A stretch of 15,087 nucleotides of DNA from Phycisphaera mikurensis NBRC 102666 (lineage in GTDB: Bacteria; Planctomycetota; Phycisphaerae; Phycisphaerales; SM1A02). The notes beneath the pieces are model-generated. The model was not told the DNA's origin, did no database searches, and saw only the letters and a list, made by a program, of their open reading frames with translations. The stretch covers positions 1 to 15,087 of the forward strand of contig CAMBSR010000025.1 of assembly GCA_945870475.1 (NCBI GenBank), given 5' to 3'. Position 1 is the first letter of the stretch, and every line of letters begins with the position of its first letter. The translations under genes were made by a program, and so were the position numbers. Below are positions 1 to 7,131 of this stretch, in pieces.

Positions 1-216
1 GCGGCACAGATGCCCGCGGTCACCACGCGCGTGCTGCTTGCTGGCGGCCTGACGCCCGCCAACGTGCCGGCGGCGATCGCCGCGGTGCACCCGTGGGGCG
101 TCGACGTCTCGAGCGGCGTCGAGGCGACGCGCGGCACCAAGGACCATGCACTGATCGCGGACTTCTGCCGCGCGGCCGGCGTCACACCGCGGCGCGCGCC
201 GCGGTCCGGGAGTTGA
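1..216 (+). CDS. trpF: Phosphoribosylanthranilate isomerase, C-terminal part (5' end outside window)
   Basis: The visible 71 residues are the C-terminal end of a (beta/alpha)8 barrel. TrpF converts N-(5-phosphoribosyl)anthranilate to the carboxyphenylamino-deoxyribulose phosphate in tryptophan synthesis, in the cytoplasm. Two family hallmarks are readable: an LLAGGLTPANV segment (beta-7/alpha-7 phosphate-binding region) and the beta-8 motif GVDVSSGVE, followed by the usual G-x-KD and a final helix (LIADFCRAAG). After that helix a basic tail, TPRRAPRSGS, extends into the 3' end of the convergent gene. The frame is open from base 1, so the gene begins upstream of the window. The stop TGA is at 214-216. 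The family assignment is strong from the motif pair, although only about a third of the protein is visible. Confidence 0.9.
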   Translation, partial: AAQMPAVTTRVLLAGGLTPANVPAAIAAVHPWGVDVSSGVEATRGTKDHALIADFCRAAGVTPRRAPRSGS

Positions 217-1411
217 TCCAGTCGGTGATCTGCTGACGGCGCGTGGGCCATCCCTTGCCGAAGCGTTCGCGCAGGAAGTGGTCGTAGAGCGCCACCAGCA
301 CGTTGTCGAACGTGCTCAGTTGGTCGAGCCGCTCCTCGGTCTCGAGGCGCGGCGTCTTGGCGGCTTCGCTCGCGGCCTGGAGCTTGAGCCCCGACACCGA
401 GAAGCGGTCGCCCTGCAGGACGCATTCGAATTCCTGGCCATGGGCCGCAAGGAGCAGCCCGAGCTTCCTCGGCCACTTGCCCGCCTGCAGGCCCTTGGAT
501 GCCTCCGGGGACTGCGTCGGGAGCGGCCCACGCAGGGAGGCCTTGCCGCCGACGCCCCACGGGCATTCGAGGTCCACCACCTTGTCGATCACCACGGCCA
601 CGGGCACCTTGGCGGTCTCGATCACGCCCTCGCGGGCCTCGGCGTTCCACCAGAGCCACAGGAGGAAGATGTTGCCCAGGAAATCGCGCGGCTCGCCGCC
701 GGCGAGGGCCCACGGCACCTCCGGACGGGTTGCAGCGCGCGGCGCCTGGCCTTCCTGGGCGCGCAAGGCCTCCGCGGGCGGCGGCGTGAAGGCGTCAGGT
801 GCGGCGTCGTCGAGGTCGCTGGTCTGGCCGCGTGCACCCATCAGGTCAGCGGCGATGCCGCCTGCGCTGCGGCGCGCGAGCTTCACGCCGTAGGTGCTCT
901 CCACCAGTCCGCGCAGCTCCTTGAACGCGGTGTCGCTCGTCACGGGAGCGAGCACCGCGCCGTTCACCAGGTCGAAGAGGACCGGCGTCATGCCGATCCG
1001 GCGGTACTTGCCCTCGGTGATCTCTTCCTTGCAGCGGCGCTCGGCGTCGGCGCGCGCATCGCGGCGCGCGGTGCGGCTCAGGAAGCCGGCCGTGGCCTCG
1101 TCTTCCTTGGTGCGGCGGTCGTCCTCCGCCATCGAGACGTAGGCGCGCCGGATCTCCGAGGGCACCTTGGCCACGTCCACGCGCATGGCGCAGAGGATGG
1201 CGCCGCTGAAGCCGCAGTGCTCCCAGCCGAAGTCGGTGTCGAACACGTGGCGGCCGGTGCACCAGCCGCTGGCGGTGCCCTCTTCCGAGAGGCCGCGCGG
1301 CTTGACGATGTGCTTGGAGAGGAGCGCCAGGGCGCCCTCGCCGGCGTCGTCCGGAAGGTTGCCGGAGACCCCGAACCGGGAGTAGGAGACGGTACCGCTG
1401 CGGAAAGGCAT
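182..1411 (-). CDS. RdgC-like recombination-associated protein
   Basis: Predicted 409-residue cytoplasmic protein. RdgC is a ring-shaped DNA-binding protein that modulates RecA-dependent recombination. The resemblance seen here is an N-terminal MPFRSGTVSYSRF strand, a WCTGRHVFDTDF segment (50-61), a CAMRVDVAKVPSEIRRAY stretch (74-91), a charged helix rich in Arg, Lys and Glu (95-135), and PVLFDLVNGAV (143-153), which matches the RdgC 'V-x-W-D-hydrophobic-x-N-G' core. A C-terminal half with DFLGNIFLLWLWWNAEA (243-259) is longer than in E. coli RdgC (~300 aa) and matches what I recall of longer RdgC-like proteins in deltaproteobacteria and planctomycetes. Residues 191-235 are a Pro/Ala-rich linker. 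I chose the ATG at 1411 because the conserved N-terminus starts there; an in-frame ATG 51 bases upstream adds only Cys/Pro-rich sequence. No Shine-Dalgarno is seen. It is divergent from the aminotransferase, and its end overlaps trpF tail to tail. Function is inferred from distant similarity. Confidence 0.7.
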   Translation of the reverse strand: MPFRSGTVSYSRFGVSGNLPDDAGEGALALLSKHIVKPRGLSEEGTASGWCTGRHVFDTDFGWEHCGFSGAILCAMRVDVAKVPSEIRRAYVSMAEDDRRTKEDEATAGFLSRTARRDARADAERRCKEEITEGKYRRIGMTPVLFDLVNGAVLAPVTSDTAFKELRGLVESTYGVKLARRSAGGIAADLMGARGQTSDLDDAAPDAFTPPPAEALRAQEGQAPRAATRPEVPWALAGGEPRDFLGNIFLLWLWWNAEAREGVIETAKVPVAVVIDKVVDLECPWGVGGKASLRGPLPTQSPEASKGLQAGKWPRKLGLLLAAHGQEFECVLQGDRFSVSGLKLQAASEAAKTPRLETEERLDQLSTFDNVLVALYDHFLRERFGKGWPTRRQQITDWINSRTAARAAV

Positions 1412-1420
1412 GGGGGAAGT

Positions 1421-1448
1421 GTGCGGGGCGGGAGGCGGGGCCCCGCAC
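1421..1448. promoter_or_regulatory. Inverted repeat in the divergent intergenic region
   Basis: Nine-base arms GTGCGGGGC (1421-1429) and GCCCCGCAC (1440-1448) are perfect reverse complements separated by 10 bases. A second perfect palindrome, GCGGGGCCCCGC (1435-1446), overlaps the right arm. The repeat lies in the 79-bp gap between two divergent genes, 10 bases upstream of the RdgC-like ATG. It could be an operator or a hairpin in the 5' leader of the RdgC-like mRNA. At this G+C content chance repeats are common, so confidence is limited. Confidence 0.3.
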
Positions 1449-1490
1449 AACCGACAGCTCATCCACGGCGGTGCCCTCGATGTCCCTATC

Positions 1491-2936
1491 ATGGTTGACC
1501 CGAGCTTTCCCGTGGAATTCGACCTCCGAAGACTTCTCGACGAGCACTGCCCCGACAGCCACCGGCTGTTCGCGGAGCACGTGAACCCGCGCTTCGCGCA
1601 GGTGCTGCGCACCATCGGCTTCGACCGGTTCTTTGTCCGTGCCGAGGGGCAGTACCTCTGGGACGAGCGCGGCGAGCGGTACCTGGACATGCTCGGCGGC
1701 TACGCCGTCTGCAACGTGGGGCGAAACCACCCCACCGTGAAGCAGGCGCTGCGCGACTGCCTCGACATGGACCTCCCGTCGATGGTGCAGTTCGATGCGC
1801 CGGCGCTTGCGGGACTGCTCGCGCGTGAACTCGGTCGGCATGTCGGTCGCGGGCTCGACCGCACCTACTTCACCAACAGCGGCACCGAGGGCGTCGAGGC
1901 CGCCATCAAGTTCGCGCGCTGCGCGACGGGGCGCCCAGGCATCGTGTTCGCCGAACGCGCGTTCCACGGCCTCACGATGGGCGCGCTCTCGCTCAACGGC
2001 TGCCAGAGCTTCCGCCAGGGGTTCGCGCCGTTCCTCCCGGAGACCCGCATGGTGCGCTTCGGCGACCTGGGCGACCTGGAAGGCGCGCTGCGCGCCGGCG
2101 ACGTGGCGGCGTTCGTGGTGGAGCCCGTGCAGGGCAAGGGCGTGCATGTGCCGCCGGATGGATATCTCGCGGAAGCAAGCCGCCTGTGCCACCGCTACGG
2201 CGCGCTCTTCGTTGCCGACGAGGTGCAGGCCGGCGTCTGCCGCACCGGCAAGTTCCTCGGCATCGACCACGACCCAGGCTGCGAACCGGACATGGTGGTG
2301 CTCTCCAAGGCGCTTTCCGGCGGCCTGGTTCCCGTGGGCGCGGTGATGGTGCGGCCCAGCGTCTGGGACCGCGTCTATTCGAGCCTCGACCGCGCGATCG
2401 TCCATTCGAGCACGTTCCACATGGGCTCGATGGCCATGACCGCGGGACTTGCCGTGCTGCATGTCTGCCACGAGGAACGGCTCGCGGCCCGCGCCGAGCG
2501 CATGGGCACCCTGCTGCGCGAGGGCCTCGAGCGGATGCAGCCGCGCTACCCGTTCATCCGCGCGGTGCGCCAGCGCGGGCTGATGGTGGCGGTGCAGTTC
2601 GGCGAGCCCGAGCAGCTGCGCCTGCGCGCCGCGTGGAAGGCGCTGCACGCGATCGATCATGACCTCTTCGCGCAGTCCGCGGTGATCCCGCTCTTCGAGG
2701 ACCACCGCATTCTCTGCCAGGTGGCAGGACACGGCCAGCCGACCGTGAAGCTGGTGCCGCCGCTCGTGATCACCGAGGCGGACGTGGCCTACTTCCTGCA
2801 GGCGTTCGAGGATGTCCTGCGCCGGATGCACGGCACCGCGGGCCCTGGCCCGGACCTCCTGGCACGCATCGGTCGCAATTCGCTCTCGCGCCGCACCTAC
2901 GAGGCGGCCGCGGCGGGCACCGGGGCCGGCGAATGA
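1491..2936 (+). CDS. Class III PLP-dependent aminotransferase (HpnO-like)
   Basis: Predicted 481-residue soluble enzyme of fold type I that moves an amino group to or from a terminal amine or amino acid, as ornithine, putrescine and acetylornithine aminotransferases do. Seen directly: the cofactor-phosphate segment TNSGTEGVEAAIKFAR (128-143), FHG at 158-160, the conserved Glu-Pro at 211-212, the PLP-ring Asp in ADEVQAGVCRTGKF (D243), the Schiff-base Lys in LSKALSGG (K273) and an STF segment near 310 that contacts the phosphate of the partner subunit. All key residues are present. The long N-terminal part (VNPRFAQVLRTIGFDRFFVR, GYAVCNVGRNHP) and the LCQVAGHG and KLVPPLVI segments near the end resemble, from memory, the group containing HpnO, which adds the amine of aminobacteriohopanetriol. 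The ATG at 1491 is used because the frame upstream is low complexity; no Shine-Dalgarno is seen. Its stop overlaps the transporter start (ATGA), suggesting translational coupling. The substrate is an inference. Confidence 0.88.
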   Translation: MVDPSFPVEFDLRRLLDEHCPDSHRLFAEHVNPRFAQVLRTIGFDRFFVRAEGQYLWDERGERYLDMLGGYAVCNVGRNHPTVKQALRDCLDMDLPSMVQFDAPALAGLLARELGRHVGRGLDRTYFTNSGTEGVEAAIKFARCATGRPGIVFAERAFHGLTMGALSLNGCQSFRQGFAPFLPETRMVRFGDLGDLEGALRAGDVAAFVVEPVQGKGVHVPPDGYLAEASRLCHRYGALFVADEVQAGVCRTGKFLGIDHDPGCEPDMVVLSKALSGGLVPVGAVMVRPSVWDRVYSSLDRAIVHSSTFHMGSMAMTAGLAVLHVCHEERLAARAERMGTLLREGLERMQPRYPFIRAVRQRGLMVAVQFGEPEQLRLRAAWKALHAIDHDLFAQSAVIPLFEDHRILCQVAGHGQPTVKLVPPLVITEADVAYFLQAFEDVLRRMHGTAGPGPDLLARIGRNSLSRRTYEAAAAGTGAGE

Positions 2937-5659
2937 GCGCACCGCAGACCATCCGCCATCGACTGACCGACCGCCTCGCGGCGCTCGTGACAGGTGCGCC
3001 GGTGCAGGTGCTGGTGGCGACCGGGCTGCTCGCGATCGTGGCGTTCGCGTGGAGCTGGGGCCGCGTGCGCCTGGATGCCAACACCGATTCCCTCATGGGG
3101 ACCGACCGTCCCTACGTGGCGGAGTACCTGCGCTTCGTCAAGGAGTTCGGCGACCTCGAGTACGCGTGGGTGGTGGTCGACTCCCAGGGCCCCGACGGCG
3201 TGCGCCGCATGGGCGAGGCGCAGCGCGCGGTGGACCTGGTGGCGGCACGCCTGCGCGAGGAGCCGTCGATCGAGCGCGTCAATGCACGCATCGGCTTCGA
3301 GGACCAGATGCGGATCGCCACGTGGGCCATGCCCACCGCGGACCTCTCCGGGCTGGTGGAGGGGCGCGACGCCCTGCCCCTCATCGCCTCGGACGGCGGA
3401 CCGGGCGTGCTGCTTGCCGATGCGCAGCGCCGCCTGGACCGACTGACCTCCGAAGGGCTCTTCATGCCGCGCGAGGAGGCCGAGCGCGTGGCCGCGAGCG
3501 CCGTGCTCGAGCTCACGGCCGTGGCAACGGCGGCACCCGCGGCACCGGAGTTCATCGGCCAGCCCCGCGCAGCGGAGTACCTGGTCAGCGACAGCGGCCG
3601 GCTCCTCTTCGTGGGCGTCATGCCGCGCAAGGACTTCTCCAGCCTGGGCGTGATCGAGGAACCGCTGCGCGTGATCCGCGCGGCAATCGACGAGGCGCGC
3701 GTGCAGGTGCCAGGCGTGGAGGTGGGACTCACCGGCAAGCCCGTGCTGCAGTCGGACGAGATGGCCACCACCAACACCGACATGAACATCTCCACCGGCG
3801 TCGGCATCGTGCTCTGCATGGCGCTGATCATGGCGGTGTTCCGCGGCTGGCGGCTGCCGATGCTGACACTCATGGCCTTCGGCGTGGCCTCGCTCCTCAC
3901 CTACGGCGCGGCGGCGGTCATCTACGGACGGCTCAACCTGCTGAGCCTCGTCTTCATGCTGGTGCTTGCCGGCGTGGGCATGGACTACGGCGTCTTCATG
4001 ATTTCGCGGTACCTGGAGGCACGCCGGCACCTCGGCGTCGATGCCGCGGTGCGGCACATGATGCGCACCGCGCTCCCGGGCAACGTGATCGGCGGGTGCA
4101 CCGCGGCGGGCGGATTCTTCCTGGCGTGGTTCACGGAATTCCAGGGACTGCGGGAACTCGGCGTGGTGGCGGGCGTGGGACTCCTGATCTCGCTGGTGGC
4201 CATGTCCGTGGTGCTGCCCGCACTGATCGTGGTGGCAGACCGCATGCTGCCGCGCGATGGCCGGGGCAACCGGCCGATCGGCGCGGCGCTGCGTCCGGCG
4301 CCCGCTCGCGAGCACGGCGGGCCGGCAGTGACGCGTCGCGCCGCATGGATCACCGTGACGGCCGCCGTCGCGCTGACCGTGCTTGCGGGCTGGTACGGCC
4401 TGGGCACCATCCGCTTCGAGACCAATCTCCTCAAGCTCCAGGCTGCCGGCCTGGAGAGCGTCGACTGGGAGCACCGCGTGATGGACGACAGCGCGGAGGC
4501 CAGCTGGTTCGGCGCGTGCGTCGTCGATCGCATGGACCAGGTCCCGCCGCTCGTCGAGAAGCTCCGCGCGCAACCGGAGATCGGCAAGCTGCGTTCGGTG
4601 CTGGACGCCATGGCCATGGATACGCCGGAGCGCACCGCGCTTCGGATGCAGCTTGCGAACGCGGTGGAAGCCGCACCGATGCGGCCGCGCCAGCTCCCCG
4701 GCTGGGGCCCGGCGGAACTCCGTCGCGCGGGCCGCGACGTGACCTCGCTTGCCGGCTGGGCGGAGCGCGAGGCACCCGCCGAGGCGGCGCGGCTGCGCGC
4801 GCTCGGCGAGCGGCTCGCCACGCTCGGCAACCTGATGGACCCGTCGCGCCACTCCGACGCCGAGGCACAGGCCATGCGTACGCACGTGGAGGAGACCGTT
4901 GCCAACGCGAGCCGCGGACTTCGCCTGATGGCCGACGGCGCGCGGCGCTCGATGCGCGATGCCCTGCCCGCGTCGGTGCGCGACCAGATGATCTCCCCGA
5001 ACGGCCGCTTCCTGGTCATGGTGCACCCGGCCGGCGACGTCTGGGAGCCGGCCCCGCTCGAGCGCTTCGTCTCCGCGATGCGCTCCGTGGACCCGAACGC
5101 CACCGGCGTCCCGATGACGGTGAGCGAGTCGATGAAGAGCATGACGCGCTCGTTCCTCCTGCAGAGCGTGCTCGCCACGCTCCTGGTGGTGACGATCCTG
5201 TGGATCGACCTCCGCAGCGCGCGCGACGTGGTGGCGGCGGTGCTGTCGCTGGCCGCGGGCGTGGCGTGGAGCGTGGCGCTCATGGCGCTCCTCGGTTCGA
5301 GCTTCAACCTGGCGAACTTCTTCGCCGTGCCGATCCTGATCGGCCTGGGGATCGACAGCGTCATCCACATGACCAACCGCGCGCACGAAGGCGGCCTCGA
5401 CCACGGCTTCGGCGTGACCCGCCCGGCGGTGATCGTGACCGCGCTCACCACCACGCTCGCCTTCGGTGCGCTGGTCTTTGCGCACCACCAGGGGCTGCGG
5501 AGCCTGGGGATCGCCATGTCCGTGGGCAGCGTCTGCTGCCTGGTGACCGCGGTGTGGGTGCTGCCCTCCATCCTGCGCGTGGTGGGCCTGCGCCCGCGGC
5601 ACACCGCACTGCGCCTGGCGGGCGATCCGGCCCCCGGTGAACATCGCGGCGCCGCGTGA
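2933..5659 (+). CDS. RND/MMPL-family transporter, HpnN-like
   Basis: Predicted 908-residue inner-membrane protein of the RND superfamily with two homologous halves. TM1 is about 23-42, followed by a periplasmic domain (about 43-285), then TM2-6 (286-302, 308-330, 335-357, 384-400, 408-436). The second half has TM7 at 470-490, a second periplasmic domain (about 493-740), then TM8-12 (741-758, 764-787, 793-815, 831-851, 856-884). TM4 carries GVGMDYGVF (347-355) and TM10 carries GLGIDSVIH (804-812); the buried Asp residues (D351, D808) are the expected proton-relay positions. MMPL and HpnN proteins export or flip lipids using proton motive force; HpnN carries hopanoids to the outer membrane. Its ATG lies inside the stop of the aminotransferase gene, so the pair is probably co-translated. 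Size and topology match two-half MMPL/HpnN proteins; the cargo is unknown. An alternative is a generic lipid or hydrophobic-compound exporter. Confidence 0.85.
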   Translation: MSAPQTIRHRLTDRLAALVTGAPVQVLVATGLLAIVAFAWSWGRVRLDANTDSLMGTDRPYVAEYLRFVKEFGDLEYAWVVVDSQGPDGVRRMGEAQRAVDLVAARLREEPSIERVNARIGFEDQMRIATWAMPTADLSGLVEGRDALPLIASDGGPGVLLADAQRRLDRLTSEGLFMPREEAERVAASAVLELTAVATAAPAAPEFIGQPRAAEYLVSDSGRLLFVGVMPRKDFSSLGVIEEPLRVIRAAIDEARVQVPGVEVGLTGKPVLQSDEMATTNTDMNISTGVGIVLCMALIMAVFRGWRLPMLTLMAFGVASLLTYGAAAVIYGRLNLLSLVFMLVLAGVGMDYGVFMISRYLEARRHLGVDAAVRHMMRTALPGNVIGGCTAAGGFFLAWFTEFQGLRELGVVAGVGLLISLVAMSVVLPALIVVADRMLPRDGRGNRPIGAALRPAPAREHGGPAVTRRAAWITVTAAVALTVLAGWYGLGTIRFETNLLKLQAAGLESVDWEHRVMDDSAEASWFGACVVDRMDQVPPLVEKLRAQPEIGKLRSVLDAMAMDTPERTALRMQLANAVEAAPMRPRQLPGWGPAELRRAGRDVTSLAGWAEREAPAEAARLRALGERLATLGNLMDPSRHSDAEAQAMRTHVEETVANASRGLRLMADGARRSMRDALPASVRDQMISPNGRFLVMVHPAGDVWEPAPLERFVSAMRSVDPNATGVPMTVSESMKSMTRSFLLQSVLATLLVVTILWIDLRSARDVVAAVLSLAAGVAWSVALMALLGSSFNLANFFAVPILIGLGIDSVIHMTNRAHEGGLDHGFGVTRPAVIVTALTTTLAFGALVFAHHQGLRSLGIAMSVGSVCCLVTAVWVLPSILRVVGLRPRHTALRLAGDPAPGEHRGAA

Positions 5660-5673
5660 ACGCGCGGCGTGCG

Positions 5674-5679
5674 TAGCAT
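5674..5679 (+). promoter_or_regulatory. Possible -10 element just upstream of the HMA lipoprotein
   Basis: TAGCAT sits six bases before the ATG at 5686, so transcription starting here would give a leaderless or near-leaderless mRNA. No good -35 and no Shine-Dalgarno are visible. It could let the small gene be transcribed separately from the transporter 26 bp upstream. Match quality is modest. Confidence 0.25.
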
Positions 5680-5685
5680 TGGGGC

Positions 5686-6093
5686 ATGCGATACCGAGCA
5701 CTTGCCGTCGTTGCCCTGCTTGTCGCGGTGCCTGCGTGCTCGCAGTCGGCGCCCACGGCGGCATCCACCGGCGCCACCGCGCCAGGCACCGTGCGCGCCG
5801 CCTACGCCATCACCGGCATGCATTGCGGCGGATGCGCGGACGCCATCGTGGCGGAGGTTGGCGAGGTGAAGGGCGTGAAGGGCGTGCAGTGCACGTTCGA
5901 GTCGAAGTGCGCGGTGATCGAGTTCACCGACCCGGCGGCGAAGGCCGACGCAGAGCACGCCATCACCAAGCTTGGCTACAAGATCGCGCCGTGCGCGGTC
6001 CCGGTGACCCTCGTGCCGGTGGAAGTGACTTCCGTGAACGTGACGCCCGTGACCGTCACGCCCGCTCAGTCGGCCGCGCCCGAATCGAAGTAA
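5686..6093 (+). CDS. Small lipoprotein with heavy-metal-associated (HMA) domain
   Basis: Predicted 135-residue exported protein. The N-terminus MRYRALAVVALLVAVPAC is a lipoprotein-type signal with lipobox VPAC, giving Cys18 as the likely lipidated residue. A Ser/Thr/Ala-rich linker (19-36) follows. The HMA fold runs about 37-105, with the metal site GMHCGGC (44-50; C47 and C50) and a late KLGYKI segment at 95-100, where copper chaperones and P-type ATPase N-domains carry their conserved end. Extra cysteines at 69, 75 and 103 are unusual for the family. The C-terminus (106-135) is a Val/Thr/Pro repeat tail (VTSVNVTPVTVTP). HMA domains bind Cu(I) or other soft metals; a membrane-anchored copy would act in the periplasm. 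It follows the transporter by 26 bp, and its 3' end overlaps the convergent phosphoesterase gene by 28 bp. No metal ATPase is in the window, so its partner is unknown. Confidence 0.82.
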   Translation: MRYRALAVVALLVAVPACSQSAPTAASTGATAPGTVRAAYAITGMHCGGCADAIVAEVGEVKGVKGVQCTFESKCAVIEFTDPAAKADAEHAITKLGYKIAPCAVPVTLVPVEVTSVNVTPVTVTPAQSAAPESK

Positions 6094-7115
6094 TCCTCGC
6101 ACGCGCGGCGCACCTGCTCGGCGGTGTCGTCGAGCGAGCCCTGGAAGCGCGCACCCGCGGCATGCACGTGGCCGCCGCCATCGAAGCGCGCGGCGATGTG
6201 GTTGACGTCGATGACCACCCCGCCGGCCACGGCCGGTGGCTTGCTGCGGAAACTGATCTTGGTGAGCTTCGGCTCGCTCTCGACGAGGAGCACGCTCACC
6301 TCCACCGCCGCCACGCTCATCGGCTCGTTCACGAGGCCCGCCAGGTCGTCGACGCGCGTGCCGGTTTCCTCGAAGTCCTTGCGCGAAAGCCGCATGATGG
6401 CCACGCGGCCGGCGCAGACGTATTCGAGCGAACCGAGCGCGCGGCCGAGCACCTTCGGCCGGCCCGGCGCATCGCCCTGCTCGATCATCCGGTAGAGCGC
6501 GTCCTTGTCGACGCCGCAGGAAAGGAGCCGCGCAGCCAGCTGGAAGACGCGGTCGTCGGCGCCGCTGAAGCGGAACCAGCCGGTGTCGGTGGCCAGTCCG
6601 GCGAACACGGCTTCGGCAATGGTGCGGCGGGTGGGCTTGGCGGACGGGCCGAGCGGGACGCCGAGTTCATCGATGATGCCGACCAGTACCTGCGTGCAGC
6701 TGGCGCACCACGGCGCGACGATGCGCATGGGAGCCACGTCGTCACCGCGCGCATGATGGTCGATGCCGACCACCAGCTGCGGGTTCGCCTTCAGCCAGTC
6801 GCGGCAGTGCTCGAGCTGGCTCCACGCGCCGGTGTCGACCACCACGGCCAGGTCACAGCCGTCCTTCGGCGTCACGGGGCCGCGTTCCACGTGGCGATAC
6901 TCGCTCGGGTCCGCCAGGCCCAGGATCGAGCGATCGATCGGGCCGGCGAGCAGCACGTCCACGTCCGCACCCAGCGCACGCAGCGCACGGGACAGCGCCA
7001 GCACCGAGCCGAGGGCGTCGCCGTCCGGCTTGAAGTGCGTGGTGACGAACGGCCGCTTCGCCGCGCGCAGGCGGGCGACGAGCTGGGCATCGGTCGCGGT
7101 GGTTTCGTAGGTCAT
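6066..7115 (-). CDS. nrnA: DHH/DHHA1 phosphoesterase, NrnA-like (nanoRNase / pAp phosphatase)
   Basis: Predicted 349-residue cytoplasmic enzyme. NrnA-type proteins degrade 2-5 nt RNAs and dephosphorylate 3'-phosphoadenosine 5'-phosphate (pAp) to AMP. The DHH domain shows HFKPDGDALGS (27-37; metal ligands H27, D31, D33), VVDTG (D94), the signature DHH at 119-121 within VGIDHHARGDD, and ATDTGWFRFS (175-184; D177). The C-terminal DHHA1 domain has the substrate-binding FDGGGHVHAAG (311-321). All catalytic motifs are intact and the length is close to that of B. subtilis NrnA (~313 aa). Start ATG is at 7113-7115; no Shine-Dalgarno is seen. It lies 16 bp downstream of ribF in the same direction, so they form an operon. 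This pairing fits the rbfA-nrnA-truB-ribF neighbourhood known from many bacteria. Its last 28 bp overlap the end of the HMA lipoprotein gene. Confidence 0.92.
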   Translation of the reverse strand: MTYETTATDAQLVARLRAAKRPFVTTHFKPDGDALGSVLALSRALRALGADVDVLLAGPIDRSILGLADPSEYRHVERGPVTPKDGCDLAVVVDTGAWSQLEHCRDWLKANPQLVVGIDHHARGDDVAPMRIVAPWCASCTQVLVGIIDELGVPLGPSAKPTRRTIAEAVFAGLATDTGWFRFSGADDRVFQLAARLLSCGVDKDALYRMIEQGDAPGRPKVLGRALGSLEYVCAGRVAIMRLSRKDFEETGTRVDDLAGLVNEPMSVAAVEVSVLLVESEPKLTKISFRSKPPAVAGGVVIDVNHIAARFDGGGHVHAAGARFQGSLDDTAEQVRRACEDYFDSGAAD

Positions 7116-7131
7116 CGAGGCAGCGCGCAAC

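Noticed and set aside
278..1498. Plus-strand open frame of about 400 codons opposite the RdgC-like gene
   Set aside because: Composition is His/Arg/Gly/Ala-rich with no motifs; the minus strand shows the RdgC-like signature.
2897..5764. Minus-strand open frame of about 955 codons opposite the transporter
   Set aside because: Antisense shadow: composition rich in His, Arg and Gln, no recognisable motifs, while the plus strand encodes a complete 12-TM protein.
6048..6060. Palindrome CGTGACCGTCACG
   Set aside because: It lies within the Val-Thr repeat of the lipoprotein tail and is explained by the codons GTG ACC GTC ACG.
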